Of a DNA stretch of 64,000 nucleotides, positions 21,167 to 30,824 are shown piece after piece. Positions within the stretch are counted from its first letter, which is position 1. Each line of letters begins with the position of its first letter. A program made the translations under genes and the position numbers. Origin of the DNA: Agrilactobacillus fermenti (GTDB lineage: Bacteria > Bacillota > Bacilli > Lactobacillales > Lactobacillaceae); contig NZ_JACGCJ010000009.1 in assembly GCF_021030645.1 (NCBI RefSeq), forward strand, positions 1-64,000, given 5' to 3'. Under the pieces are notes generated by a model. That model made no database searches. It saw only the letters and a list, made by a program, of their open reading frames with translations, and was not told where the DNA came from.

Positions 21167-21832
21167 TTAATTTTTGGTGATCATTAGTAACCCATCCCCT
21201 AGGGGTAAAATGCTACTACTTAAAGTATCGTCCTCAAAGACGCGCGTGAATAGACGATTCAAGTTTCGATGGATACTGCGATTTTTGTGCTTGATCTCAG
21301 AATCTGGCTTCAACACCGTTCCCCCTTGCATGACATCATCAATCAATAAAACGCCATGCGTATTGAGCAATCGTAGGCAATCAGGTAAAAATGAGATATA
21401 TTTAGCTTTAGCACTATCCAAAAAGATCCAATCATAAGTTGCCGTAAGTTTGGGTAGAAGGTCAGCTGCGTCTCCCGCCAGTAATTGGACCCGCTCTTCT
21501 AATGCAAATTTTTTAAAAGTTTGTCTTGCCTGCGTAAGCATAACATCAAAGCGATCAATTGTGGTGATTTTAGTTGTCTCCGGGGTATTCAACGCCATCA
21601 GCGTTGTCGAGAACCCTACTGCCGTCCCAACCTCCAAAATACGCTTAGGCCGCATAATTTTTAGCAACACCTTGAAGAAATTAACCGTTTCTGGAGGAAT
21701 CACGGGCACGCCAGCCTCACGAACTTGTTTTTCAAAGTTACCCAATGGGCCCTTTAAAGGTTGTTGTTGCTCACGTAGAAATGTCAAAACTGCCTTATCA
21801 ATAATTGGTCGATGCATCATTTCGTTTAACAT
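21167..21832 (-). CDS. SAM-dependent O-methyltransferase (YrrM/COMT type)
   Basis: 221 residues. The SAM-binding loop LEVGTAVGFST (near 67-77) and the acidic motif YDWIFLDSAKAKY are those of the methyltransferase family 3 (caffeoyl-CoA/catechol) group. Firmicute YrrM-like members have no fixed substrate; some modify tRNA wobble uridines (TrmR). ATG start with AAGGAG 8 nt upstream. It is a single gene, divergent from the CBS gene. Confidence 0.85.
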   Translation of the reverse strand: MLNEMMHRPIIDKAVLTFLREQQQPLKGPLGNFEKQVREAGVPVIPPETVNFFKVLLKIMRPKRILEVGTAVGFSTTLMALNTPETTKITTIDRFDVMLTQARQTFKKFALEERVQLLAGDAADLLPKLTATYDWIFLDSAKAKYISFLPDCLRLLNTHGVLLIDDVMQGGTVLKPDSEIKHKNRSIHRNLNRLFTRVFEDDTLSSSILPLGDGLLMITKN

Positions 21833-21866
21833 TGTATAAACTCCTTAAGTATATTATTAGAAAACA

Positions 21867-21895
21867 CTGACTAAATTTAATAAATGTGTTATGAT
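21867..21895 (+). promoter_or_regulatory. promoter of the CBS-domain gene
   Basis: CTGACT (21867-21872), a 17-nt spacer and TATGAT (21890-21895) with a TGN extended -10. Its layout resembles the ldh promoter. Confidence 0.65.
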
Positions 21896-21947
21896 TGTTC
21901 AAGCAATTATTCATTGAAACAAAGTTTAGAAAGTAGGGAGAACAGCG

Positions 21948-22619
21948 ATGTTAATCAAGCCTTTAGTTCGTAAAAAAGAAGAATTAACAACTGTTGAAGA
22001 AACGGTCACATTAGAAGATGCTTTGAAAGTTCTTGAAGATTCCGGCTTTCGTTGTGTGCCAATTTTAGACGAATCCGGTAAACTTTTCCGAGGTAATATT
22101 TACAAGATGCACATCTATCGTCATAAGTCACGTGGCGGCGATATGAGTCTGCCAGTTACTTACCTTTTGAAAAATGCCACCAAAACCATCAACATTCAAT
22201 CCCCATTCTTTAGAGTTTTCTTTGACATCAAAGACTTGCCATATATCAGCGTCTTAGACGAGAATAATAACTTCTATGGCATTTTAACACATAATCAATT
22301 ATTGGGGGCATTATCAGAGGCCTGGAATATTGATATCAGTAGCTTTGTATTGACTGTTACTTCTTCTGGTGCTCAAGGAGAATTAGCAACTATGTCTAAG
22401 ATTATTGCTAAATACGCTTCTATTTCTGGGTGTATGACATTAGACGCCAAAGAAGAGAATTTTGTACGGCGGACTTTATTCACACTGCCGGCTAATATCG
22501 AGATGAGCACTGTGGATACAATTGTGGATAAGCTTGAGAAAAAAGGATTTCCTGTTGTAGAAATTGATGATCTGCAAAATGATAAAATCATCCGTGATAA
22601 TGATATTTTTACTCGGTAG
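21948..22619 (+). CDS. CBS-pair protein, CbpA-like (likely c-di-AMP binding)
   Basis: 223 residues. Two CBS motifs (about 10-60 and 75-135) form one Bateman module, followed by a C-terminal domain of about 80 residues consistent with an ACT-like fold. This order matches Listeria CbpA, which binds cyclic di-AMP, and differs from the short CbpB/DarB type. Ligand binding is inferred from family resemblance. ATG start with GTAGGGAG upstream. It is a single gene with its own promoter and ends before a shared terminator. Confidence 0.75.
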   Translation: MLIKPLVRKKEELTTVEETVTLEDALKVLEDSGFRCVPILDESGKLFRGNIYKMHIYRHKSRGGDMSLPVTYLLKNATKTINIQSPFFRVFFDIKDLPYISVLDENNNFYGILTHNQLLGALSEAWNIDISSFVLTVTSSGAQGELATMSKIIAKYASISGCMTLDAKEENFVRRTLFTLPANIEMSTVDTIVDKLEKKGFPVVEIDDLQNDKIIRDNDIFTR

Positions 22620-22648
22620 ATAGATTTGTTTGACCAAATAAATATGCT

Positions 22649-22697
22649 AACAGAGTGTGACAAAAGACACTCAGCACCTGAGTACTAACAAGAATTG
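22649..22697. repeat. partial copy of a short intergenic repeat
   Basis: AACAGAGTGTGACAAAA followed by a ...GAGTACTAACAAGAAT segment matches, in inverted orientation, the right end of the element at 39536-39644. Only this end is recognisable here. Confidence 0.6.
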
Positions 22698-22785
22698 TAA
22701 GAAAATGCTGTACTTTCCATTTGAACTATTTGTTGTTAGATAAGGGTGTTGCCCCTTGGAGCATATTTAAAAAATAGGATGGTTC

Positions 22786-22845
22786 ATAACTAAACAGAGA
22801 GCGAAAACAAAATATTAATTTTGTTTTCGCTCTCTGTTTAGTTAT
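22786..22845. terminator. 28-bp perfect hairpin between convergent cbpA-like and mazF genes
   Basis: Arms 22786-22813 and 22818-22845 are perfectly complementary around a 4-nt loop. The stem core GAGAGCGAAAACAAAA repeats the theme seen at 20369 and 60083. It probably terminates both convergent transcripts. Confidence 0.85.
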
Positions 22846-22872
22846 AAATAGTTCAATTTTTAAGTATTTACT

Positions 22873-23265
22873 TTATTTCATCTGATTATGTAATCGATCA
22901 GCCCTTTGAAAGGCTTCTTCTAATCCACAACTTACGATTAAAGCATGATCGACCAGTTTCATTTTTGTGCCTGATAGTTGCGTCACTTTATCTTTTAGGC
23001 GCTGTTTATCAATTGTTCTGATTTGCTCTAAAAGCACAACAGAGTCACGTTCAACACCATCTTCTTTAGCCGTAATACCGACATGTGTTGGCATCTTTGG
23101 CTTTTGAATCTTGGCAGTGACGGCAGCAACAATGACTGTAGGACTGAAATGATTGCCAACATTATTCTGTATCACCAAGACAGGGCGTAAGCCACCTTGC
23201 TCCGAACCAACCACTGGTGAGAGATCTGCGTAGAAAATATCTCCACGCCTGACGACAAGATCCAT
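22873..23265 (-). CDS. mazF: MazF/NdoA family mRNA interferase toxin
   Basis: 130 residues of the PemK/MazF fold: [20 protein letters not shown] at the N-terminus, RPVLVIQNN and [12 protein letters not shown]. These enzymes cut single-stranded RNA at short motifs (UACAU for Bacillus MazF; the specificity here is unknown). The start is ATG at 23265 with GGGGGAG 6 nt upstream; the longer frame runs back through the antitoxin gene. It lies 22 nt after mazE and below alr, the classic Bacillus alr-ndoAI-ndoA arrangement. Confidence 0.94.
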   Translation of the reverse strand: MDLVVRRGDIFYADLSPVVGSEQGGLRPVLVIQNNVGNHFSPTVIVAAVTAKIQKPKMPTHVGITAKEDGVERDSVVLLEQIRTIDKQRLKDKVTQLSGTKMKLVDHALIVSCGLEEAFQRADRLHNQMK

Positions 23266-23287
23266 CGGCTCTCCCCCCTCTCTTGAT

Positions 23288-23533
23288 TTATTGAATATGT
23301 GAGTAAGCTTCACTCTCCGAAACAGAAAAAGCTTCACAAATTTCAGAGTTAATGCTTGCCATGGCTTGATAGCCATCAATCAATTCGTGCAACTCTTCTT
23401 GGCGTTGCGATAGAAACTCGCTGATGGCTGCGTGAATGACTTCTTGCTCATCCACCGCATAAGCACTGCAATATGTCTCGACTTCCTGGCTAAGTTGTGC
23501 TTCAACTTGCACGGAAAACTTCTTTTGCTCCAT
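23288..23533 (-). CDS. mazE: MazE/NdoAI-like antitoxin
   Basis: 81 residues: a predicted ribbon-helix-helix N-terminus ([19 protein letters not shown]) and an acidic helical C-terminus suited to wrapping the toxin. ATG at 23533 has GGAGG 8 nt upstream; a GTG at 23548 overlaps that site and is rejected. A possible promoter with an extended -10 (TGTTATGAT on the minus strand, hexamer at 23572-23577) lies in the 82-nt gap after alr and would let the pair be expressed separately. Confidence 0.85.
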   Translation of the reverse strand: MEQKKFSVQVEAQLSQEVETYCSAYAVDEQEVIHAAISEFLSQRQEELHELIDGYQAMASINSEICEAFSVSESEAYSHIQ

Positions 23534-23615
23534 GACAAAAACCTCCACATTTGCTGATGTTCTGCCATTACATCATAACACTGATTATGTCATTTGAGGA
23601 GGCCTAAATTTAATT

Positions 23616-24743
23616 TCAATTAATATACTTACGTGGTAAGCGATTTGTCAGGATACAAGCGAGCTCATAGTGGATCGTATCAGAATATGCTGCCACTTCT
23701 TGCAGCGTGATCTCAGCACCCTGATCTTCACCAATTAGGGTTACTTTAGTCCCAACATCATATGGCTTGGGCAAACGAATCATAAACTGGTCCATACAAA
23801 TGCGGCCGACAATTTCACACGGATGTCCATCGACTAAAACATGAAAACCTTGCAGCCGTCGCAACCAGCCATCAGCATAGCCCATCGGTACAGTACCAAT
23901 ATATTCATCTGCCTTGGCAGTATATGTTGCGCCGTAACTGACAGAATCACCGGCATGAATTTGTTTACAAAAAACAATCTCTGAAGTCAGTGATAGTGCT
24001 GGCTGTAGTGGGTATGGCAGCTCAGAAATTGCAGTGCCTGATGGATTCAAACCATAAATTGCCACACCAAAGCGTACCATATTCCCATTACAGGCATCAT
24101 GCCATAAACTGGTCGCTGAATTGGAAACATGCACATAGCGTGGCCGTTGATCTAACTGAGCGACATAAGCATTGAACTTTTTGACTTGCTGCTGAAAATA
24201 AGTCGTATCCTGCTCATCAGCAGTGGCAAAATGGGTAAATATACCTTCAAAGATAAAGTATTCAGGATTTTGTTTTATAAAAGCTACCGCCGCAAGAAAA
24301 TCGACAACTTGTGTGAAACCAATGCGCCCCATACCACTATCAATGCCTAAATGCACGGCTAGAGGCTCAATATGGGATTGTTTGGTCATGGCATTTTTAG
24401 CAGCAACCAGCCAATCTTTGGACCCTACTGTAAGCGAAATATGCTGGCTGGCAGCAATTTCTGCTAACTCAGGTCTAGTAATACCCAAGACCAAAATTGG
24501 TGCTGTAAAGTGGGCCTCTCGCAATCCTAAGGCTTCATCCAGTATAGCCACACAAAAGCCAGTCGCACCGGCCGCCTGTGCCGCCTGAGCAACCGGAACC
24601 ATGCCATGACCATAGCCATCAGCTTTAACCACCGCAAACAACTCTGTGCCCTGCTTCAGACGTTTGACTTCTTCACGAACGTTGTACTTGATTGCTTGTC
24701 GATCGATGACAACCTGCGCATTACGTAAATTCCCGACTACCAT
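23616..24743 (-). CDS. alr: alanine racemase
   Basis: A PLP enzyme that makes D-alanine for peptidoglycan and teichoic acids. 375 residues. The PLP-binding Lys sits in [11 protein letters not shown] (near 39) and the DSGMGRIGF motif near 130; the C-terminal beta domain carries the catalytic Tyr in SYGATYTA. It starts 2 nt after the acpS stop, so the two are translationally coupled. mazEF follows. It supplies the murF/ddl pathway encoded just upstream. Confidence 0.97.
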   Translation of the reverse strand: MVVGNLRNAQVVIDRQAIKYNVREEVKRLKQGTELFAVVKADGYGHGMVPVAQAAQAAGATGFCVAILDEALGLREAHFTAPILVLGITRPELAEIAASQHISLTVGSKDWLVAAKNAMTKQSHIEPLAVHLGIDSGMGRIGFTQVVDFLAAVAFIKQNPEYFIFEGIFTHFATADEQDTTYFQQQVKKFNAYVAQLDQRPRYVHVSNSATSLWHDACNGNMVRFGVAIYGLNPSGTAISELPYPLQPALSLTSEIVFCKQIHAGDSVSYGATYTAKADEYIGTVPMGYADGWLRRLQGFHVLVDGHPCEIVGRICMDQFMIRLPKPYDVGTKVTLIGEDQGAEITLQEVAAYSDTIHYELACILTNRLPRKYIN

Positions 24744-24745
24744 TT

Positions 24746-25123
24746 TTATTCATTGACCTCCTGAGGTGTTTCCAAAATAACTTCCGTCATAACCAAAGTC
24801 GACGTATGTGAAATCGAAACAAATGCCCTCCCTTGATAAGGATGATGCGTAATCATTGGCCGTCCCGTATCAGGATCATTCAAAACCTCTACATCATGTA
24901 ATGAAACTTTACCGATGCCACTACCAAAGGCCTTAGAATAAGCTTCCTTGACAGAAAATCGCCCTGCCAAAAATTCATAACGCCGATGACTATCTTCTGG
25001 GAACGACTGAAACACGTGCAATTCGTCATCCGTTAAAATTTTTGCAGCAAATTGGCTGTTTTTCTCCTGAGCCATTTTGATACGTTCAATCTCAGCTAAA
25101 TCAATACCAATACCATAAATCAT
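24746..25123 (-). CDS. acpS: holo-[acyl-carrier-protein] synthase
   Basis: It transfers 4'-phosphopantetheine from CoA to a Ser of acyl carrier protein, activating fatty acid synthesis. The 125 residues match AcpS size. The Mg-binding [12 protein letters not shown] is at the N-terminus and [13 protein letters not shown] near 55-68 is the second hallmark. It lies between cshA (a terminator intervenes) and alr, as in Bacillus. Confidence 0.96.
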   Translation of the reverse strand: MIYGIGIDLAEIERIKMAQEKNSQFAAKILTDDELHVFQSFPEDSHRRYEFLAGRFSVKEAYSKAFGSGIGKVSLHDVEVLNDPDTGRPMITHHPYQGRAFVSISHTSTLVMTEVILETPQEVNE

Positions 25124-25193
25124 TACGCCAACTCCGTTTTCAGATTATGTTTCATTATAGAACATTCTCCACAAAATAAAAAACCAATTCAAA

Positions 25194-25239
25194 AAATGAG
25201 CTGACTTAGTCATCACAATATGACTAAATCAGCTCACTT
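25194..25239 (-). terminator. cshA terminator
   Basis: A 20-bp stem with two mismatches (25194-25213 with 25220-25239), followed on the minus strand by TTTTTTGAATTGG. It lies 18 nt past the cshA stop. Confidence 0.85.
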
Positions 25240-25256
25240 TTTAATTTAAGGTTAAA

Positions 25257-26777
25257 CTAGGCGTTTGTATTAGTCCGAATCGTAAAGTTTCGACTAGAAC
25301 GTTTGCCACTCTTGTTGTTATTTGATTTACCGTGGTTATTAGACTTATGCCCACCACTATAATTTTTGTTGCCATTATTAAAACGGCGTTTATCACGCCC
25401 ACCATTGTTATGACGGCCACGAGCAGAAGAAGACCGACGATGACTAGATTTACGTGATGGTAAAGGTCGTTCTGGGGTAATCTTAACAGGAACACTCGTT
25501 GAATCCTTGCTGACCGTCTTCAAGTAAGCGGAAACTAACTGAATTGGCGTATATTCTTCAAGGAGATGTTCTGCACCAGCTTCATATTTTTCAAGGTCTT
25601 CACTAGTTAATACTTCAGTGATTTCGTCAACGGCATTTTTCAGCTGACCCTTGAATGCTTGTTTGTCAGTTGGTGGCATTAACGGTTTCATCCGTTTTTT
25701 AGTTAATTCTTCGATTGTCCGTAAGTAACCCATTTCATTTGCGGTAACAAATGTAACAGACATCCCAGATTTACCGGCACGGCCCGTTCTACCAATACGA
25801 TGTACGTAGCTATCAGGATCTTGAGGAATATCATAGTTGTATACATGGGTAACCCCAGAGATGTCTAGCCCACGTGCGGCCACATCAGTAGCGACCAAAA
25901 CATCCAAGTCGCCCTTTTTAAATTGACGTAAGACACTCATCCGTTTTTGCTGAGTTAAGTCACCATGGATTCCTTCGGCACGATAACCACGTGCCTGAAG
26001 GCCCTTAGCTAATTCATCAACACGTCGCTTAGTACGGCCAAAGACCAAAGCTAGCTCTGGATTTTGAACATCGAATAGACGCGTCATCACATCAAATTTT
26101 TCAAAATCTTTTGCCCGCACATAATATTGATCGATCAAATCAGAAGTTAATTCCTTAGATTCGATCTTGACAATTTCAGGATTATGCATAAATTTCTCAC
26201 TAATGCGCATAATTGGTGCTGGCATGGTAGCTGAGAATAGTAAAGTTTGATGTTCATTAGGCACATGGGTCAAGATTTTTTCAATATCTTCAATGAAGCC
26301 CATATCCAACATTTCATCAGCTTCATCAAGCACTAATGTCCGAATATGTTCAATTTTTAGGATTTTACGATTGATTAAATCTAATAAACGACCTGGCGTT
26401 CCGACAATAATTTCCGGATTATTATTTTTAATACTCCGCATTTGCCGACGGATATCTGCGCCACCGTAAACAACTTGAATACGGGCATGTTTATCCTGAC
26501 CAAGACGATAAAGTTCTTCTTGGGTTTGGATTGCTAACTCACGCGTTGGTGAAATAACTAACGCCTGAATATTTTTGCTATCCATATCAAGATCATTCAA
26601 AATAGGTAAGCCAAAAGCTGCAGTTTTACCTGTACCTGTCTGTGCTTGACCAATGACATCTTTACCAGCCAAGACTAGTGGGATCGTACTGGCTTGAATC
26701 GGTGTTGCTTCTTCAAATCCTGCTGAGCTAATTGCTTCTAGTAACTTAGGATCGAGATTTAATTCCTCGAATTTCAA
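25257..26777 (-). CDS. cshA: DEAD-box RNA helicase CshA
   Basis: An ATP-dependent RNA helicase involved in mRNA decay, ribosome assembly and cold adaptation. 506 residues. Motif I is AQTGTGKT (near 45), motif II DEAD (near 148), motif III SAT and motif [12 protein letters not shown]. After about 430 comes a basic tail rich in Arg, Gly, Asn and Ser ([12 protein letters not shown] and similar), an unstructured RNA-binding extension. ATG start with AAGGAGGAA. The 140-nt upstream region probably holds a long leader, typical of cold-inducible helicases. Confidence 0.95.
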   Translation of the reverse strand: MKFEELNLDPKLLEAISSAGFEEATPIQASTIPLVLAGKDVIGQAQTGTGKTAAFGLPILNDLDMDSKNIQALVISPTRELAIQTQEELYRLGQDKHARIQVVYGGADIRRQMRSIKNNNPEIIVGTPGRLLDLINRKILKIEHIRTLVLDEADEMLDMGFIEDIEKILTHVPNEHQTLLFSATMPAPIMRISEKFMHNPEIVKIESKELTSDLIDQYYVRAKDFEKFDVMTRLFDVQNPELALVFGRTKRRVDELAKGLQARGYRAEGIHGDLTQQKRMSVLRQFKKGDLDVLVATDVAARGLDISGVTHVYNYDIPQDPDSYVHRIGRTGRAGKSGMSVTFVTANEMGYLRTIEELTKKRMKPLMPPTDKQAFKGQLKNAVDEITEVLTSEDLEKYEAGAEHLLEEYTPIQLVSAYLKTVSKDSTSVPVKITPERPLPSRKSSHRRSSSARGRHNNGGRDKRRFNNGNKNYSGGHKSNNHGKSNNNKSGKRSSRNFTIRTNTNA

Positions 26778-26920
26778 ATAGTGTTCCTCCTTGATTTTGC
26801 CAAAACATCATCGCAAAACAACGAACACTTGAAATGGGAGGTCGTAGTTTTGCACTTTAATGTTTTATTCATAAAAACGTAACTAAATAATAATAACAAA
26901 TTCCCTCACTATTAGCAAAT

Positions 26921-28297
26921 TTAATTACTTGCTTGTAATTCAGCCACAACATCTTCCAAATGCAGCCCATGACTTGCCTTTAACAACACCATGTCATCCG
27001 GTTGAATCGCATCCTTTAAATCAACGGTCAATAAAGCCTTGTCTGCCAAACTATAATAGTGTAACTGATGCTCAGAATAACGATCTTGCAAGGCGTGATA
27101 AAGTGCCTGCATATCTTTACCAATCAAAAAGACGGTTTGAATTTGTTGGGGTTGAATGCTCTCCGCAAGGCTAGCATGTAATTCAGCACTTTGGGCGCCT
27201 AACTCTAACATGTCTCCTAAAACGATGATTCGATGGCCGTTGGTTTGGATTGCTGTGAAGTTTTTTAGAACTTCTTTGACCGCCGTAGGATTGGAATTAT
27301 AAACATCACTAAGTAAGTCAGCACCGTTGGCAGCCTTGACCCATTCTGTCCGTTCTGCAGTTAACTTGAATTCAGCCAGCGCTCCTGCCATTTGTTTGCT
27401 GGGTACATGAATCAAGTCACCTACAGCGATTGCTGCTAAAGCATTCATCACATTATAAGCGCCCATTAATGGTACCGAGAATTGCACCTCTGGCCAAGGA
27501 CTCGCAACAAAAGTTGTTTGTTTTTTCTCAGCCACAACAGCTTGAGCAGAAATATCATCAATCTCATGCTGGCCAAAAGTACGTGTCTGAACCTCTTCAG
27601 GAACCCGTTCTCGCAGCAGTGGTTCATCACCGTCAAAAACCAAAGTCCCATCAGCCTTTAAACCATCGATAATTTCCATTTTAGCATCAGCAATTTTAGC
27701 TCGTGTGCCAAAAAATTCAATGTGTGCCTCACCAATCATCGTAATCACGGCAATATCCGGCTCTGCTAGTAAGCTCATCTTATGGAGTTGTCCTGGCCGA
27801 TCCATGCCCATCTCTAACACTAGATTTTCGGTGTTGGTGTCCATACTTAAAATTGTATAAGGTACACCGATCTCATTATTATAATTAGCGCGCGTTTTAC
27901 AAGTATTGCTCTGCGTTGCCAAAACTGCTGCTATCATATCTTTGGTCGTTGTTTTACCATTACTGCCTGTAATCGCAATGACCCGAGGGTTCACCTTATG
28001 TAAATAATATTTAGCTAGCTGTTCAAAGGCGGCTTGCGTGTCCGCAACTTCAATCAATGGAAAATCTACTGGTGCATGCGCATGGCCTTTCTGCCAAAAA
28101 CTACCAACAGCACCATTTTGAATAGCTGACTCAATAAAATCATGACCATCACGCTGCGCAACTAATGGTACAAATAGACCACCCGGCTGAAGCTGCCGAG
28201 AATCAAAAGTCACACTTGTTACAATATTATTTTGCCATTGTGAATAGTCAGCTTCAGCGCCAACTGCCTTAGCAACTTCCTCTAAGGTCATTTTCAT
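26921..28297 (-). CDS. murF: UDP-MurNAc-tripeptide--D-Ala-D-Ala ligase MurF
   Basis: It adds the terminal D-alanyl dipeptide (or depsipeptide) to the UDP-MurNAc-tripeptide. 458 residues. The ATP loop is AITGSNGKTTTKD (near 108-120), with TRANYNNEIGVPYT and the Mur ligase C-terminal DVYNSNPTA motif. It lies 29 nt downstream of ddl on the same strand. Because that Ddl looks like a D-Ala-D-Lac enzyme, MurF here should accept a depsipeptide. Confidence 0.96.
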   Translation of the reverse strand: MKMTLEEVAKAVGAEADYSQWQNNIVTSVTFDSRQLQPGGLFVPLVAQRDGHDFIESAIQNGAVGSFWQKGHAHAPVDFPLIEVADTQAAFEQLAKYYLHKVNPRVIAITGSNGKTTTKDMIAAVLATQSNTCKTRANYNNEIGVPYTILSMDTNTENLVLEMGMDRPGQLHKMSLLAEPDIAVITMIGEAHIEFFGTRAKIADAKMEIIDGLKADGTLVFDGDEPLLRERVPEEVQTRTFGQHEIDDISAQAVVAEKKQTTFVASPWPEVQFSVPLMGAYNVMNALAAIAVGDLIHVPSKQMAGALAEFKLTAERTEWVKAANGADLLSDVYNSNPTAVKEVLKNFTAIQTNGHRIIVLGDMLELGAQSAELHASLAESIQPQQIQTVFLIGKDMQALYHALQDRYSEHQLHYYSLADKALLTVDLKDAIQPDDMVLLKASHGLHLEDVVAELQASN

Positions 28298-28326
28298 CGT
28301 TAAAAACTCCTTAATCTACCTACCAA

Positions 28327-29412
28327 TTAAAAATTGGCTTCCATTTGTTTGCGTTGTTGATAGCGCTCAATGCCTAAATTGATCAATTCATCGATCAAAT
28401 CAGGATATTGCAGCCCCATCTCTTGCCACAAATATGGATACATTGAGTATTGTGTGAATCCAGGCATTGTTTGGACCTCATTCAAGTAAATGTCATCACT
28501 TTTGCTAAGAAAGAAATCTACCCGCGCAAGGCCTGAAGCACCTAACGCAATATAAGCTGTTTTTGCATATGCCTGTAACTTAGTTTTAATTGTGTCGCTA
28601 ACTGGTGCTGGAATCAATAATTTGGTCGTGCCGTCAACAAACTTGGCCGTATAATCATAAAACGTCCGAGCTTTGCCGATTTCTCCAGGAACGGAAACAT
28701 TAATATCAGCATTACCTAAAATTGCTAACTCGATCTCCCGGGTTTCAGGTACACCTTGTTCCACAATGACACGATCATCATAACGAAAAGCGAAATCAAT
28801 GGCGTCTTGTAATTTATCAAGGTCATCGATCATCGAAATACCAATACTTGAACCAGCATTGGCTGGCTTCACAAATAACGGCAATAACAATGATCCTCGA
28901 ACACGATCTAAAATCTGTTGTGCATCCTGACGCCAATCTTGCAATAAAATAGCTTCAAATGGTACTTGGGGAATACCAGCCTCTTGAAAAACCAATTTAC
29001 TGATAATTTTGTCCATCCCTGTTGCTGAAGCCATAACGCCATCACCAACATAAGGCACATCTAAAACGTCTAACAAACCTTGAATCGTGCCATCTTCGCC
29101 ATTAGTGCCATGCAACATAGGAAAAACAACACTGTCCTGATGTTCGAAATCATAAGGGGTAATGCTGCGCCCAAAAGAAGACTGGTCCGGCGCATTAAAC
29201 ACTGCTTCGGTGCCAACTGTTAAACGAAGCTGCTGCGCATCCGTTAAAGGTGCGGTTAATTCTGAACCGGCAATAAATTGGCCCTGCTTCGTGATATAAA
29301 CAGGAACAACTGTATGTCGCTTATAAGACACCCCTTGGATCAAGGAAAAAGCACTTAATATTGAAATATCATGTTCGGCACTGCGCCCACCATATAGTAA
29401 ATAGATTTTCAT
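28327..29412 (-). CDS. ddl: D-alanine--D-alanine(D-lactate) ligase, Phe type
   Basis: An ATP-grasp ligase that makes the dipeptide or depsipeptide end of the peptidoglycan stem. 361 residues, with YGGRSAEHDIS at the N-terminus, KPANAGSSIG near 182 and NEVQTMPGFT near the end. In the omega loop the residue after the conserved Lys is Phe258 (TAKFVD), where D-Ala-D-Ala ligases have Tyr (Y216 of E. coli DdlB). Phe at this site marks the D-lactate-using ligases of vancomycin-resistant Leuconostoc and lactobacilli. It is followed by murF. Confidence 0.96.
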   Translation of the reverse strand: MKIYLLYGGRSAEHDISILSAFSLIQGVSYKRHTVVPVYITKQGQFIAGSELTAPLTDAQQLRLTVGTEAVFNAPDQSSFGRSITPYDFEHQDSVVFPMLHGTNGEDGTIQGLLDVLDVPYVGDGVMASATGMDKIISKLVFQEAGIPQVPFEAILLQDWRQDAQQILDRVRGSLLLPLFVKPANAGSSIGISMIDDLDKLQDAIDFAFRYDDRVIVEQGVPETREIELAILGNADINVSVPGEIGKARTFYDYTAKFVDGTTKLLIPAPVSDTIKTKLQAYAKTAYIALGASGLARVDFFLSKSDDIYLNEVQTMPGFTQYSMYPYLWQEMGLQYPDLIDELINLGIERYQQRKQMEANF

Positions 29413-29426
29413 ATATATACTCCTCT

Positions 29427-30173
29427 TTAAGCCTGCAACTTAACTGCCCACTGTTGGACTTCCCGATTATACTCAAGCGTACCCAGTTTTTCAGCAGAAG
29501 TCATTGACCAAGCAATATCATTCGGCACAAAACGATGCTTTAATTGAAAAAGTGGCACGATCAATTGATCATCTTGCCGAAAAGCAGCCGTAAAATCAAA
29601 CAAGACCCCATCAACTAACAATTCATGAATCGCGTTTAAAGTTTGATTATCTAAATTAACGTAATGAATCACGTGACGCTTAAATAAAAAATTAGCTTGA
29701 AAATTATGCGCTTCAAAATAACGCGTAATCGTGTTGGACAGGACCCGATGAAAGTCTTCTAGATGGCGATAGTAAACCTTGGTCATTTCATTTGGTAATT
29801 CCAAATAAACATATTGATTCGCCAATTTATAATAAAATGGCGAAGATAAATGCGTATAGGCATGTCCCAAATACAGTAATTCCGATACCTCAAAAGGCGT
29901 GATCTCGTCCAGATATAACGTATGTTTATAATCGATCCATTTCTTCCGCGAAATTTTAGGGTTTAATAAGTAACGTAAAATATCTTCTCTGCCAGAAATT
30001 ACATTAAAACCCGTGTGGGGATCGATCATTTCATTTTCGTCTACATCAGACAACAGCAGCAAATGTTCGGGCACTTGCTTGAAAGCATCAACAAAGTCGT
30101 TCATACTAATGCCATATGATAAAATCATATTTGTAACCGTTTCTAAATGTATGTATAAATAACTCTCAGACAT
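29427..30173 (-). CDS. uncharacterised lactobacillar protein upstream of ddl
   Basis: 248 residues with no family I can name. It is rich in Tyr, Phe, Leu and His, lacks a signal peptide or membrane helix, and has no recognisable catalytic motif; a helical cytoplasmic fold seems likely. ATG start with GGAG 7 nt upstream. It ends 14 nt before ddl, so it is probably the first gene of the ddl-murF operon, which hints at a cell-envelope link, but that rests on position only. Confidence 0.75.
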   Translation of the reverse strand: MSESYLYIHLETVTNMILSYGISMNDFVDAFKQVPEHLLLLSDVDENEMIDPHTGFNVISGREDILRYLLNPKISRKKWIDYKHTLYLDEITPFEVSELLYLGHAYTHLSSPFYYKLANQYVYLELPNEMTKVYYRHLEDFHRVLSNTITRYFEAHNFQANFLFKRHVIHYVNLDNQTLNAIHELLVDGVLFDFTAAFRQDDQLIVPLFQLKHRFVPNDIAWSMTSAEKLGTLEYNREVQQWAVKLQA

Positions 30174-30317
30174 TTCTTTACTCCGATTTTATGTCATCTT
30201 ATTTACTTCTAACTGAACACTCAATACAGAATCACAATACTGGAAACCAACCACAAAGTAAAGTATTTTTCATGACATTTATTAAAATATAATTCCTGCC
30301 AATTGGAGGCTAAATCG

Positions 30318-30752
30318 ATGAAACTGGAAAAATTAAACAATGAAGCTTTGGGTCAAATGAGTCAAAAGATTCGTTATGATATCACGACTGCTTTAGATAT
30401 CCCTTACTATAGTAATCCCTATGATGACACGAGTAATTTTACCGGTGACAGTTCAACAAAAAGACTTGAGCTTCAGGTAAATTTACTGCTAGATGGTCAA
30501 ACTGATCGCGCCATCAGTTTTTATGGTGAGCCCACCACGGACCAAAAATTAGGTGATGATGCCAGTGGTTATGTCACTTTTGCGGGTGAGAAAACTTATC
30601 TGTTTATTTCAGATAGTTATGCTAATACGTTTTTGATTCTGATTGAAAACGGTAAAGTTATCAAAAATTATCAGTTTCAGCAGCAAATTTATTCTGGACC
30701 TGAAATGATTGCACTCGTCCGTCAATTGGAAATCAATCCCATCAACGAGTAG
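30318..30752 (+). CDS. uncharacterised small protein
   Basis: 144 residues with no recognised domain. The start is ATG at 30318 with GGAGG 8 nt upstream; a TTG-initiated extension from 30303 covers that site and is rejected. The protein is soluble in character, with alternating strand-like segments (RLELQVNLLLDG, YVTFAGEKTYLFI, TFLILIENGKV) suggesting a mostly beta fold. TATAAT at 30288-30293 may be its -10. It is convergent with rpmE2, sharing a terminator, and divergent from the ddl operon. Confidence 0.72.
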   Translation: MKLEKLNNEALGQMSQKIRYDITTALDIPYYSNPYDDTSNFTGDSSTKRLELQVNLLLDGQTDRAISFYGEPTTDQKLGDDASGYVTFAGEKTYLFISDSYANTFLILIENGKVIKNYQFQQQIYSGPEMIALVRQLEINPINE

Positions 30753-30776
30753 TTTAACAATGCGAATCTGTACCAC

Positions 30777-30821
30777 AAAAAAGGAGCCCCTGGCATAAAA
30801 TAATGCCATGAGCCCCTTTTT
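30777..30821. terminator. bidirectional terminator between the small gene and rpmE2
   Basis: AAAAAAGGAGCCCCTGGCAT pairs imperfectly with the segment at 30803-30821 (ATGCCATGAGCCCCTTTTT), with A and T runs at both ends. It sits between two convergent stop codons. Confidence 0.8.
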
Positions 30822-30824
30822 AGC

